Shown: positions 1-5,372 of the stretch, piece by piece
Layout of the letters: every line of letters begins with the position of its first letter
Numbering within the stretch: position 1 is the first letter of the stretch
NCBI GenBank assembly: GCA_022562375.1
Contig: JADFPK010000140.1
Location: 1 to 5,414 of the forward strand
Direction of reading: 5' to 3'
Source: Pseudomonadota bacterium
GTDB taxonomy: Bacteria; Pseudomonadota; Alphaproteobacteria; SMXQ01
Length of the DNA: 5,414 bases
Notes under the pieces: model-generated
What the model saw: the letters and a program-made list of their open reading frames with translations, nothing else
Database searches by the model: none
Told to the model about the DNA's origin: nothing
Position numbers and translations under genes: made by a program

Positions 1-1580
1 CCTCGATCGGTCCCGGCGCCACCAACATGATCACGGCGGCGGCGGTGGCCCATGTCAACCGCCTGCCGGTGCTGTTCCTGCCGGGCGACATCTTCGCCAA
101 CCGCCGGCCCGATCCGGTGCTCCAGCAGGTTGAGGATTTCGCCGACCCGACGGTCTCGGCCAACGACTGCTTCCGCCCGGTGTCGCGCTACTGGGACCGC
201 ATCGTCCGTCCCGAGCAACTCATCGCCTCCCTCCCCAAGGCGCTCGATGTGCTGACCGATCCGGCCCTGTGCGGCCCGGTGACCCTGGCGCTGCCCCAGG
301 ACGTGCAGACCGAAGCCTTTGACTACCCGGAAGCCTTCTTCCGCCCGCGGATGCGCGGCCTGCGCCGTATCGGCGCCGATGAGGCCGAGTTGGGCGCCGC
401 CGCCGAGCGCCTGGCGCGGGCCGAAAGGCCGTTGATCGTCGCCGGCGGCGGCGTGCATTATTCGCTTGCCACCGAAACATTGGCCGCCTTCGCCGGGCGT
501 CACGCCATCCCGGTCGCCGAGACCCAGGCCGGCAAGGGGGCGCTGGCGTGGGACCACCCCTCGGCCGCCGGCGCCATCGGCGTCACCGGGTCGAGCGCCG
601 CCAACACGCTGGCGGCGGAGGCCGACGTGGTGCTGGCCGTCGGCACCAGGCTCACCGACTTCACCACCGCTTCGCGCTCGCTCTTCGCCGATCCCGGCCT
701 CACCCTGATCCAGCTCAACGTCCAGCCCCATGACGCCGTCAAGCACGCAGGCCTTCCCGTCGTCGGCGACGCCATGAGGGGACTCGACGCGCTTGATTCC
801 AGGCTTGGCGACTGGCGGGCGCCAGAGGCCTGGTCGGCGCGGGCTGGGGAACTGGTCGCCGCTTGGAACCAGGTCGTGGCACGCGCCACCGCGCCGACCG
901 ACGCGCCCTTGCCGAGCGATGCCCAGGTGTTGGGCGCCGCCAACCGCGCCGCCGGGGCCAACGGCGTCGTGGTGTGCGCCGCCGGCGGCCTGCCGGGCGA
1001 GCTCCACAAGCTTTGGCGCACGCCGGCGCCCGGCGGCTATCACCTGGAGTACGGCTATTCCTGCATGGGCTACGAGATCGCCGGCGGGCTCGGCGTCAAG
1101 ATGGCGGACCCGGACCGCGAGGTCTTCGTGCTGCTCGGCGACGGCTCGTATTCGATGATGAACTCGGAGATCGCCACCTCGGTGCTGTTGGGCATGAAGC
1201 TCATCATCGTGGTGCTGGACAACCACGGCTACGGCTGCATCGACCGCCTGCAGGCGGCGTGCGGCGGCGCCAGCTTCAACAACCTTTTCGCCACGTCCGA
1301 CAGTGCCGGCGAGGTTCCCGGCATCGACTTCGCCGCCCATGCGGCAAGCCTCGGCGCCGGCGCCGAGAAGGTCTCGGGCATCGCCGCGCTCGAAGCGGCG
1401 CTGGGGCGCGCCAAGGCGTCGGCCAAGACTTACGTCATCGTCATCGAGACCGACCCCCAGGCGGCGACGAAGGAGGGCGGCGCCTGGTGGGACGTCGCCG
1501 TGCCCGAGGTCTCGGACCGCGCCGAGGTCAGGAGCGCGCGCGCCGATTACACCGCCGCCAGGCAACGCATCGAAGGCTGA
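1..1580 (+). CDS. iolD: 3D-(3,5/4)-trihydroxycyclohexane-1,2-dione acylhydrolase (decyclizing), 5' partial
   Basis: This ThDP-dependent enzyme hydrolytically opens the ring of 3D-(3,5/4)-trihydroxycyclohexane-1,2-dione to give 5-deoxy-D-glucuronate, a cytoplasmic step of myo-inositol catabolism. The frame is open from base 3 and enters mid-gene with SIGPGATNM, a conserved stretch near the end of the ThDP pyrimidine-binding domain. About 525 residues are visible and the family is usually somewhat over 600, so roughly the first 100, including the expected catalytic Glu, lie outside the window. The ATG at 27 is internal and is not the start. Domains in order are the end of the pyrimidine domain, a central Rossmann-like domain (RPLIVAGGGVHYS to VLAVGTRLTDF), and the pyrophosphate domain. 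The last carries the ThDP/Mg motif GDGSYSMMNSEI (GDG at codon 1137) followed by LDNHGYGCID. The stop at 1578-1580 lies one base before the iolE start, so the two are surely co-transcribed. The frame is intact throughout. Confidence 0.95.
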   Translation, partial: SIGPGATNMITAAAVAHVNRLPVLFLPGDIFANRRPDPVLQQVEDFADPTVSANDCFRPVSRYWDRIVRPEQLIASLPKALDVLTDPALCGPVTLALPQDVQTEAFDYPEAFFRPRMRGLRRIGADEAELGAAAERLARAERPLIVAGGGVHYSLATETLAAFAGRHAIPVAETQAGKGALAWDHPSAAGAIGVTGSSAANTLAAEADVVLAVGTRLTDFTTASRSLFADPGLTLIQLNVQPHDAVKHAGLPVVGDAMRGLDALDSRLGDWRAPEAWSARAGELVAAWNQVVARATAPTDAPLPSDAQVLGAANRAAGANGVVVCAAGGLPGELHKLWRTPAPGGYHLEYGYSCMGYEIAGGLGVKMADPDREVFVLLGDGSYSMMNSEIATSVLLGMKLIIVVLDNHGYGCIDRLQAACGGASFNNLFATSDSAGEVPGIDFAAHAASLGAGAEKVSGIAALEAALGRAKASAKTYVIVIETDPQAATKEGGAWWDVAVPEVSDRAEVRSARADYTAARQRIEG

Positions 1581-1581
1581 G

Positions 1582-2469
1582 ATGCGCTTGAGGATCGGCA
1601 TCAATCCGCTGACCTGGACCAACGACGACATGCCCGAGCTCGGCGGCGGGACGCCGCTCGAGACCTGCCTGGCGGAGGCCAGGGAGGCCGGCTACGAGGG
1701 CATCGAGATGGGCCACAAGTTCCCGCGGACGGCGGCGGAGCTCGGCCCCATCCTCGACCGCCACGGGCTTAGCCTGGTGTCGGGCTGGTACAGCGCCAAG
1801 CTGATGGAACGCACCGTCGAGGACGAGATCGCGGCGGTCGGGGACCACCTGGCCCTGCTGGCCGCGATGGGGTGCCCCGTGATGGTCTTCGCCGAGACGA
1901 GCGGCAGCACCCACGGCGACCGCGAGGCGCCGATCTCGGCCCGCCCTGTGCTATCGGACGACGACTGGGCGCCGTTCGGCGATCGCCTGACCCGCGTGGC
2001 CGAGCATCTGGCGTCACGCGGCGTCGCCATGGCGTACCATCACCATATGGGCACGGTGATCGAGACCGAGGCCGAGGTCGACCGGCTGATGGCATGCACC
2101 GGGGAGGCCGTCGGCCTCTTGCTCGACACCGGGCATATGAGTTTCGCCGGCGCCGACCCGGCGGCGGTGGCCGCCCGTCACGGGCGGCGCATCAACCACG
2201 TGCATTGCAAGGACGTCCGCGCCGACGTGCTGGAGAAGGCGCGGGGCGGGGATATGAGCTTCCTTGACGCCGTGCTCGACGGCGTCTTCACGGTGCCGGG
2301 CGACGGCGCCGTCGATTTCACCAAGGTGCTGGCGGCGCTTCGCCACTCGGCCTATTCCGGCTGGCTGGTGGTCGAGGCCGAGCAGGACCCGGCCAAGGCC
2401 GATCCCCTGAGCTACGCCCGCATGGGCCATGAAGGCGTGAGAAGCGCCCTCGCCGCCGCCGGGTTATAG
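1582..2469 (+). CDS. iolE: myo-inosose-2 dehydratase (2-keto-myo-inositol dehydratase)
   Basis: IolE removes water from 2-keto-myo-inositol (scyllo-inosose) to form the trihydroxycyclohexane-1,2-dione that IolD hydrolyses. The 295-aa length matches the family (about 300). It has a xylose-isomerase-like TIM barrel. Family hallmarks include the N-terminal GINPLTWTNDD (6-16), YEGIEMGHKFP (38-48), RPVLSDDDW (121-129), a YHHHMGT strand (152-158), LLDTGHMSFAGADP (180-193), HVHCKDVR (206-213), VPGDGAVDF (238-246) and VVEAEQDP (263-270). The acidic and histidine residues of these strand ends (for example D182, H185, H206/H208, E265) are the likely metal and substrate ligands, by analogy with the barrel superfamily. 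The ATG at 1582 is chosen because it starts directly at the conserved N-terminus, has GAAGG at 1572-1576 as a plausible ribosome site inside the iolD end, and leaves a one-base gap. No further inositol gene follows; sequence after the stop runs into repeats. Confidence 0.95.
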   Translation: MRLRIGINPLTWTNDDMPELGGGTPLETCLAEAREAGYEGIEMGHKFPRTAAELGPILDRHGLSLVSGWYSAKLMERTVEDEIAAVGDHLALLAAMGCPVMVFAETSGSTHGDREAPISARPVLSDDDWAPFGDRLTRVAEHLASRGVAMAYHHHMGTVIETEAEVDRLMACTGEAVGLLLDTGHMSFAGADPAAVAARHGRRINHVHCKDVRADVLEKARGGDMSFLDAVLDGVFTVPGDGAVDFTKVLAALRHSAYSGWLVVEAEQDPAKADPLSYARMGHEGVRSALAAAGL

Positions 2470-2489
2470 GGGCGCGTTCTACGACCCGG

Positions 2490-2501
2490 CACGCAAGCGT
2501 G
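2490..2501 (+). terminator. short hairpin after iolE, weak terminator candidate
   Basis: CACGC-AA-GCGTG forms a perfect 5-bp stem 20 bases after the iolE stop. No T-run follows, so rho-independent termination is doubtful. The much larger palindrome from 2518 could serve the same purpose. Confidence 0.2.
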
Positions 2502-2506
2502 ACAGT

Positions 2507-2565
2507 GGAATTAAGGTGGAATTAAGGTGACACCTTACTTAATTCCCCGTCTCGGTAATTTGGGG
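2507..2565 (+). repeat. palindromic repeat, copy 1 left arm
   Basis: The 29-bp core at 2518-2546 starts GGAATTAAG and ends CTTAATTCC, with the palindrome AAGGTGACACCTT inside it. A 19-bp tail (CCGTCTCGGTAATTTGGGG) follows to 2565. The same 48 bp recurs at 3538-3585 with a single mismatch (T2523 against C3543). An extra partial unit, GGAATTAAGGT at 2507-2517, precedes the core, so the arm start is tandemly duplicated. The core can fold on itself and also pairs with its inverted copy at 2688-2716. No transposase is present. The layout is reminiscent of REP-type or MITE-like non-autonomous elements, which is an inference. Confidence 0.85.
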
Positions 2566-2579
2566 ATCAAGTGTTTTGA

Positions 2580-2659
2580 ACCACAGAGATCACAGAGCAT
2601 TTTCAAAAATGTTTGTACTGAATTGTTTTAACCTCTGTGCTCTCGGTGTGCTCTGTGGT
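2580..2659. repeat. CACAGAG-heptamer inverted repeat nested in palindromic repeat copy 1
   Basis: An 80-bp AT-rich unit is bounded by perfect 9-bp inverted repeats, ACCACAGAG (2580-2588) and CTCTGTGGT (2651-2659). A second heptamer pair lies inside: CACAGAG at 2591-2597 and CTCTGTG at 2633-2639. The right side also has TGTGCTCT twice with an 11-base period (2636-2643 and 2647-2654). From memory, CACAGAG/CTCTGTG repeats of this style occur between genes in many environmental bacterial genomes, and their function is not established. The unit lies in the loop of the larger palindromic repeat and is absent from the second copy of that repeat. Confidence 0.75.
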
Positions 2660-2687
2660 GAATCTTTCCCCCGGTGGGCCGGTACAC

Positions 2688-2716
2688 GGAATTAAGTAAG
2701 GTGTCACCTTAATTGC
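2688..2716 (-). repeat. palindromic repeat, copy 1 right arm (inverted)
   Basis: This is the reverse complement of the core at 2518-2546, matching 28 of 29 positions (G2715 is the only difference). Together the two arms bound a 199-bp unit, 2518-2716. The arm's last bases run into the reading frame of the next gene: TAA at 2710-2712 and a TTG at 2713 lie within it. Confidence 0.85.
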
Positions 2717-3486
2717 CTGGCGGCGAGCGGCTGGCGTTCAATTCGAATGACTCCCTGAACAGCGACAACGTGTTATTTGTCGGTGGCAGCTTCGTACAAG
2801 GTCAGGGCGTTAATGACAAAGAGACGTTCGCATACAGAATTAACGAGAAATTCCCGACTTTGAGAGTGAGAAACTTCGGTGTAGGAGCTTATGGGACATA
2901 CCAAACCTACCTCTTCCTGAAAAAGTATTTTGCTGTGAATGGAGCCACACAGCATACGAGTTTAACGATATACGGACTAATAGAGGACCACTTTCGGCGG
3001 AACTTAACTCCATCTTCTTGGGTCCGTCAGCTTCGTAGCTCAAAAGGAGGATTTATCGTTCCTCCTCATGTTAGATTGATAGATGACGATTTCGAGTTTA
3101 GGGACGCTCGTTTTGAAAATTACTGGCCGCTTGAGACGAAATCCGCACTGGTGACACTACTTCACCATAGTTACCTCACCTTGCGATACACCGAAAGTAG
3201 AAATGGTCAATTTATTGTCATGGAAATGCTTCTCCGGAAGATACGCGGCCTCGCCGCGTCAAACGGCTCGAAGCTTCTTGTGGTATATCTTCACGGTATG
3301 AGAGATGCCTCGGAATTCCGACAAGCGGTGAAGCGTTCGGGGGTGGAGGACATAGACTGCGAATTTCCCGAGCTCTTCGCGACAGGACATCGGCTCGCAC
3401 GCGGCCATCCGGACAGTGTGATTCATGATGCCTATGCCGATTGCATCGCGAACTGGATGGTCCGCAACGGCATTCGCCAGCGATAA
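2713..3486 (+). CDS. SGNH/GDSL hydrolase-like protein, probably 5'-truncated remnant
   Basis: The 257-aa frame resembles bacterial SGNH-hydrolase-like proteins. A block-I-like FVGGSFVQGQGVNDKETF (22-39) has S26 as the candidate nucleophile, with GGS in place of GDS. NFGVGAYGTYQ (54-64) resembles block II, YGLIEDHFRRN (87-97) the third block, and GHPDSVIHDAYAD (231-243) the C-terminal His block with H232. The Asp expected three residues before that His appears to be Ala229, so activity is uncertain. Related proteins, as I recall them, carry a further N-terminal region of about 100 residues, often with a membrane anchor. Here block I starts at residue 22 and the frame is closed upstream by TAA at 2710-2712 inside a repeat arm. 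The TTG start at 2713 has no convincing ribosome site, and the true start may be internal or lost. Base composition differs from its neighbours: 26 of 60 G+C at 2821-2880 against 45 of 60 at 1621-1680 in iolE. It is probably acquired DNA, truncated and possibly not expressed. Confidence 0.6.
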   Translation: MPGGERLAFNSNDSLNSDNVLFVGGSFVQGQGVNDKETFAYRINEKFPTLRVRNFGVGAYGTYQTYLFLKKYFAVNGATQHTSLTIYGLIEDHFRRNLTPSSWVRQLRSSKGGFIVPPHVRLIDDDFEFRDARFENYWPLETKSALVTLLHHSYLTLRYTESRNGQFIVMEMLLRKIRGLAASNGSKLLVVYLHGMRDASEFRQAVKRSGVEDIDCEFPELFATGHRLARGHPDSVIHDAYADCIANWMVRNGIRQR

Positions 3487-3509
3487 CACTCGATATCGGA
3501 CTCGCCCGG

Positions 3510-3539
3510 CTGCGCCCGATTCTATCGGACGACGACTGG
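3510..3539 (+). pseudogene. relic fragment of an iolE-like gene
   Basis: CTATCGGACGACGACTGG at 3522-3539 is identical to iolE 1951-1968, and the match continues upstream with divergence (24 of 30 over 3510-3539 against 1939-1968). Read in the iolE frame it gives LRPILSDDDW against ARPVLSDDDW of the intact gene, so the differences are conservative at protein level. This favours a diverged homologue over a copy of the neighbouring gene. It ends exactly where the palindromic repeat begins (GG at 3538-3539). Nothing convincing extends it further upstream. Confidence 0.6.
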
Positions 3540-3630
3540 AATCAAGGTGACACCTTACTTAATTCCCCGTCTCGGTAATTTGGGGCTTTGGAATTAAGTA
3601 TGATGTCACCTTAGTTGTCACCTTAATTCC
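3538..3630 (+). repeat. palindromic repeat, copy 2 (short loop)
   Basis: The left arm and tail at 3538-3585 match 2518-2565 with one difference. A 4-base spacer (CTTT) separates them from the right arm at 3590-3630, which begins GGAATTAAGTA and ends GTCACCTTAATTCC. The right arm is longer than in copy 1 because GTCACCTTA is followed by a second, slightly changed GTCACCTTA (3605-3613 and 3617-3625). The whole unit could form a long hairpin at DNA or RNA level. It lacks the CACAGAG insert of copy 1 and so probably shows the undisrupted form. Confidence 0.85.
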
Positions 3631-3736
3631 TCGTCGGGCTTGCCTCGGCGGGTTCCGCGCGGGTGTGGGGCTGTCGCCGGTTGCGGTTGGTCGATGCTGG
3701 GGTCCGCCGCGGCCCTTGCGGCCGTTACGATCAGCG

Positions 3737-3973
3737 TCAACGACCCTTGGAAATACGCGAGGGCTTTTTCTTCTTGGCGGCGGCTTTCTCGGCGGCTTCC
3801 TTCTCGGCGGCTTCCTTGTCGGCCGCCTCTTTGGCCAGCCGGAGGGCGCGCAGGCGCGCCACCTGTTCCGCTCTCTGCTGCCGCGCTTTTTCCTTTTCTT
3901 TCAGGGCCTGCTTGTCTTTTTTCTGGGTTGCGGCGAACTGTTCCTCGGCCCTCGATTTTACTGACTTCGCCAT
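3737..3973 (-). CDS. small Lys/Ala/Glu-rich helical protein of unknown function
   Basis: The product is 78 aa: MAKSVKSRAEEQFAATQKK at the start, then a continuous charged, probably helical or coiled-coil stretch (about residues 8-70), ending in the basic tail KKKKPSRISKGR. Residues 48-67 repeat an AAEKE pentad (AADKE, AAEKE, AAEKA). On the DNA this is a 15-bp tandem repeat, units 3793-3807 and 3808-3822, flanked by shorter related units. There is no Cys, signal peptide or membrane segment. I believe similar short proteins occur in alphaproteobacteria, but I cannot name a family or assign a function. Its basic tail would suit a nucleic-acid-associated role, which is speculation. The start is supported by AGAGGA eight bases upstream. 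It lies 276 bp downstream of the cold shock gene on the same strand, too far to assume one transcript. Confidence 0.75.
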   Translation of the reverse strand: MAKSVKSRAEEQFAATQKKDKQALKEKEKARQQRAEQVARLRALRLAKEAADKEAAEKEAAEKAAAKKKKPSRISKGR

Positions 3974-3981
3974 TTCGGGTA

Positions 3982-3987
3982 TCCTCT
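3982..3987 (-). promoter_or_regulatory. ribosome binding site of the 78-aa gene
   Basis: The minus strand reads AGAGGA, then 8 bases, then ATG (3973-3971). This is a good Shine-Dalgarno match with normal spacing and fixes the start. Confidence 0.65.
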
Positions 3988-4210
3988 GCTTCGGTTCAAG
4001 GCATCACGGTCGGAAATTTTCGTCCCGGAGCTCGGGCGGGACCGCCCGCGGACTGGTGCGCAAGGCCGGCGACGGCCCGGCGCATCGCGCCGTTCATCCC
4101 ATGGGTCGTCGTATTTACCGTGGTCGAAGGAATCACGGCGGATCGGTCCGCTCGCCTCTTCGGGTCCGTCGGCCCATCGTTGAAGGCCGCATCGCTTAGG
4201 GCGAACGGCG

Positions 4211-4238
4211 GCCGCCGCCAACGGCAGTTGGAGGCGGC
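4211..4238 (-). terminator. GC-rich hairpin just downstream of cspA
   Basis: On the plus strand GCCGCCGCCAA (4211-4221) pairs with TTGGAGGCGGC (4228-4238), with one mismatch and a 6-base loop. It begins 12 bases past the cold shock gene stop, where an mRNA 3' end would be expected. There is no U-tract, so it may be a 3'-end stabiliser or a weak terminator rather than a classical one. Confidence 0.45.
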
Positions 4239-4249
4239 GCCTTCGGTGG

Positions 4250-4459
4250 TTACTCGACGATGGACAGGTTCTCGGCGGAAGATTTGCCGTTCTGGCCGGG
4301 CTGAAGCTCATAGGAGACCTTCTGCCCTTCGCTAAGCGTACTCAGTCCGGCGCGCTCGACGGCCGAAATGTGGACGAAAGCGTCTTTCGATCCGTCTTCG
4401 GGGGAAATGAAGCCGTAGCCGCGTGCCACGTTGAAGAATTTCACGATACCTGTGGTCAT
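4250..4459 (-). CDS. cold shock protein, CspA family
   Basis: This 69-aa single cold shock domain has the usual length for the family. Such proteins bind single-stranded RNA and DNA and melt mRNA structure. The nucleic-acid-binding motifs are visible: RNP1-like KFFNVARGYGFI (7-18) and RNP2 DAFVHIS (26-32), followed by AVERAGLSTLSEGQKVSYEL, an alphaproteobacterial-style sequence. RNP1 differs from the common form by F9 in place of Trp and R13 in place of Lys; the exposed aromatics F9, Y15, F17, F28 and H30 are kept. The ATG at 4459 gives the canonical MTTGIVKFF start. The ribosome site is weak (AGCAAGAT just upstream). A structured leader and a 3' hairpin flank the gene. Several csp paralogues are usual per genome, so I give no specific symbol. 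Confidence 0.95.
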   Translation of the reverse strand: MTTGIVKFFNVARGYGFISPEDGSKDAFVHISAVERAGLSTLSEGQKVSYELQPGQNGKSSAENLSIVE

Positions 4460-4858
4460 TTATCTTGCTTTCATAAGTGAGTAGAGCCCGGGACGCCACT
4501 GCGCCCGGGGTGATAGACCGCACAACAAATTCACGAGAAGGTTTCAACCGCCCTGGGGCGGGATATTCGCCAAACCGGCTGCGGAGCCGTCACCGTCTGA
4601 ATATGCCCATTCACCCCCTCGAATTACAAGTTTTTTTATCGCGCCGGCGAATATTTCCTCGGCCGGTGGGGGCGCCGGATTTTGGCGAAATCGACTTCGC
4701 GGCCCAGCTTTCCGGCGTTTTTCAGCGTCCTGGAGGCGCAAATCAGGTCTTTTGAACCGGGATTCCGGCCGGCCTTCGAGGAGACCCCGGGGTCCCGCCC
4801 GGAGCGGCGTGATCGGCGATCGGGCGGCACTCCGGCGTGGCCAATCGCCGAGGCGGGC
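4460..4858. other. gene-free stretch upstream of cspA
   Basis: I see no convincing gene in these 399 bp; reading frames on both strands have no recognisable motif or consistent codon pattern. On the minus strand the part next to cspA should be its 5' leader and promoter. It contains two short inverted repeats: CCCGGG at 4487-4492 with CCCGGG at 4504-4509, and CCGCCC-TG-GGGCGG at 4548-4561. TTGAAA directly follows the latter on the minus strand but has no good -10 partner. A run of seven T at 4631-4637 has no stem before it. GACCCCGGGGTC at 4783-4794 is a perfect 12-bp palindrome, probably chance in such GC-rich DNA. Confidence 0.5.
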
Positions 4859-5008
4859 TCAGCCCCCATCCCGGCCGTCGCCGCCGCCGTCGTTCCCCTG
4901 GCCACTTGTCTCGATGAGCTTGACGACGGCCCACACGATCGCCATGACGACGAGTGCGAGCACGCCGATCTTCAAATAGGCAAGGGCCTGTCCGGCGATA
5001 AAGCTCAT
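4859..5008 (-). CDS. small single-pass membrane protein candidate, 49 aa
   Basis: A 49-codon frame encodes MSFIAGQALAYLK, then a clear hydrophobic segment IGVLALVVMAIVWAVV (residues 14-29), then a polar, Gly/Asp-rich tail (GNDGGGDGRDGG). The architecture is one transmembrane helix with a short N-terminal segment and a flexible acidic tail. I recognise no family. Supporting points are the coherent hydrophobic helix framed by K13 and K30 and the absence of a better gene on either strand. Against it, the ribosome site is weak (ACGGATC, well upstream of the ATG) and the frame is short. It is divergent from the small membrane protein at 5164, with 155 bp between the starts. Confidence 0.55.
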   Translation of the reverse strand: MSFIAGQALAYLKIGVLALVVMAIVWAVVKLIETSGQGNDGGGDGRDGG

Positions 5009-5097
5009 GGCCAGGGTGATCCGTTGAATATGGCAAATCGCCTTCGGTGCTTACGAAAACACGCTCGTCAAGAGAGCACACTAATCCTCACTTTCAT

Positions 5098-5103
5098 AGG
5101 AGG
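5098..5103 (+). promoter_or_regulatory. strong Shine-Dalgarno-like AGGAGG without a clear partner
   Basis: This is a perfect AGGAGG. A GTG at 5104, in frame with the small gene at 5164, touches it and has no room to be used. A TTG at 5114 has workable spacing (10 bases) but opens a frame of only 26 codons (5114-5194) with no recognisable content, which overlaps the start of the 5164 gene. It could be chance or a tiny leader peptide. Confidence 0.3.
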
Positions 5104-5128
5104 GTGCGACACCTTGGCGCGTTTCGTC

Positions 5129-5157
5129 CTGACGGGCGGCGCATTTTGGCGTACAAT
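5129..5157 (+). promoter_or_regulatory. sigma70-like promoter, predicted leaderless start at 5164
   Basis: CTGACG (5129-5134), a 17-base spacer and TACAAT (5152-5157) match the TTGACA/TATAAT pattern at 4 of 6 and 5 of 6. Transcription would begin about 6-7 bases after the -10, which is the A of the ATG at 5164. No ribosome site can then lie in the mRNA. Confidence 0.5.
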
Positions 5158-5163
5158 CGGCGC

Positions 5164-5310
5164 ATGTCGTACCTCTATGGCTTGTCTCTTCTGATCCTGG
5201 CCTTGTGGCTGGCATCCGAGATCGTCGCCAGGGACCTGTCGAGCCCGGCGCCCAAGGACCCCTATCGGCTGGACCGCTGGCGCCACGGCGAAGGGGACCC
5301 GGACCGGTAA
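5164..5310 (+). CDS. small membrane-anchored protein candidate, 48 aa
   Basis: The product starts MSYLYGLSLLILALWLASEIVARDL, a hydrophobic helix at about residues 3-20, followed by a hydrophilic, charged tail (PKDPYRLDRWRHGEGDPDR). It is probably a single transmembrane anchor with a 25-residue soluble tail; no lipobox Cys and no convincing signal peptidase site are present. I recognise no family. The ATG at 5164 is preferred over the in-frame GTG at 5104 because the hydrophobic segment begins right after it and a sigma70-like promoter ends six bases upstream. That would make the mRNA leaderless. A 111-codon frame on the opposite strand over this region is Arg/Pro/Val-rich and looks like a mirror frame. 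Confidence 0.5.
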   Translation: MSYLYGLSLLILALWLASEIVARDLSSPAPKDPYRLDRWRHGEGDPDR

Positions 5311-5333
5311 TCCCGCCCGCCGCATCGGTGCAA

Positions 5334-5372
5334 CCGGCGGTGCGCCGGCAAGGTTGAAATCCGCTTGCGGAT
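5334..5372. terminator. two short hairpins after the 48-aa gene
   Basis: CCGGCG-GTG-CGCCGG (5334-5348) and ATCCGC-TT-GCGGAT (5359-5372) are perfect 6-bp stems within 65 bases of the stop at 5310. Neither has a following T-run on the plus strand, so termination is only a possibility. The remaining bases to 5414 show no supported gene. Confidence 0.3.

Noticed and set aside
2580..2659. CACAGAG repeats as a CRISPR array
   Set aside because: The heptamers are inverted and irregularly spaced, with no 25-40-base direct repeats or spacers.
3974..4249. Possible small minus-strand gene between cspA and the 78-aa gene (for example 46 codons from about 4094)
   Set aside because: It has no hydrophobic or motif content, no good ribosome site, and its end overlaps the well-supported downstream start.
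3640..4335. Long plus-strand open frame opposite the 78-aa gene and the cspA end
   Set aside because: It is antisense to two well-supported minus-strand genes, its translation is low-complexity Arg/Pro/Ser, and it has no motif. It is a GC-rich mirror frame.
4631..4637. Run of seven T as a terminator
   Set aside because: No GC stem lies immediately before it on the plus strand, and no gene ends nearby.
4783..4794. Perfect 12-bp palindrome GACCCCGGGGTC as an operator
   Set aside because: It is isolated, not near a supported promoter, and expected by chance at this GC content.
4636..4905. Minus-strand 89-codon frame (and plus-strand frame 4477-4755)
   Set aside because: Both have low-complexity or unrecognisable content and no ribosome site. 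The minus frame also overlaps the better-supported 49-aa membrane frame.
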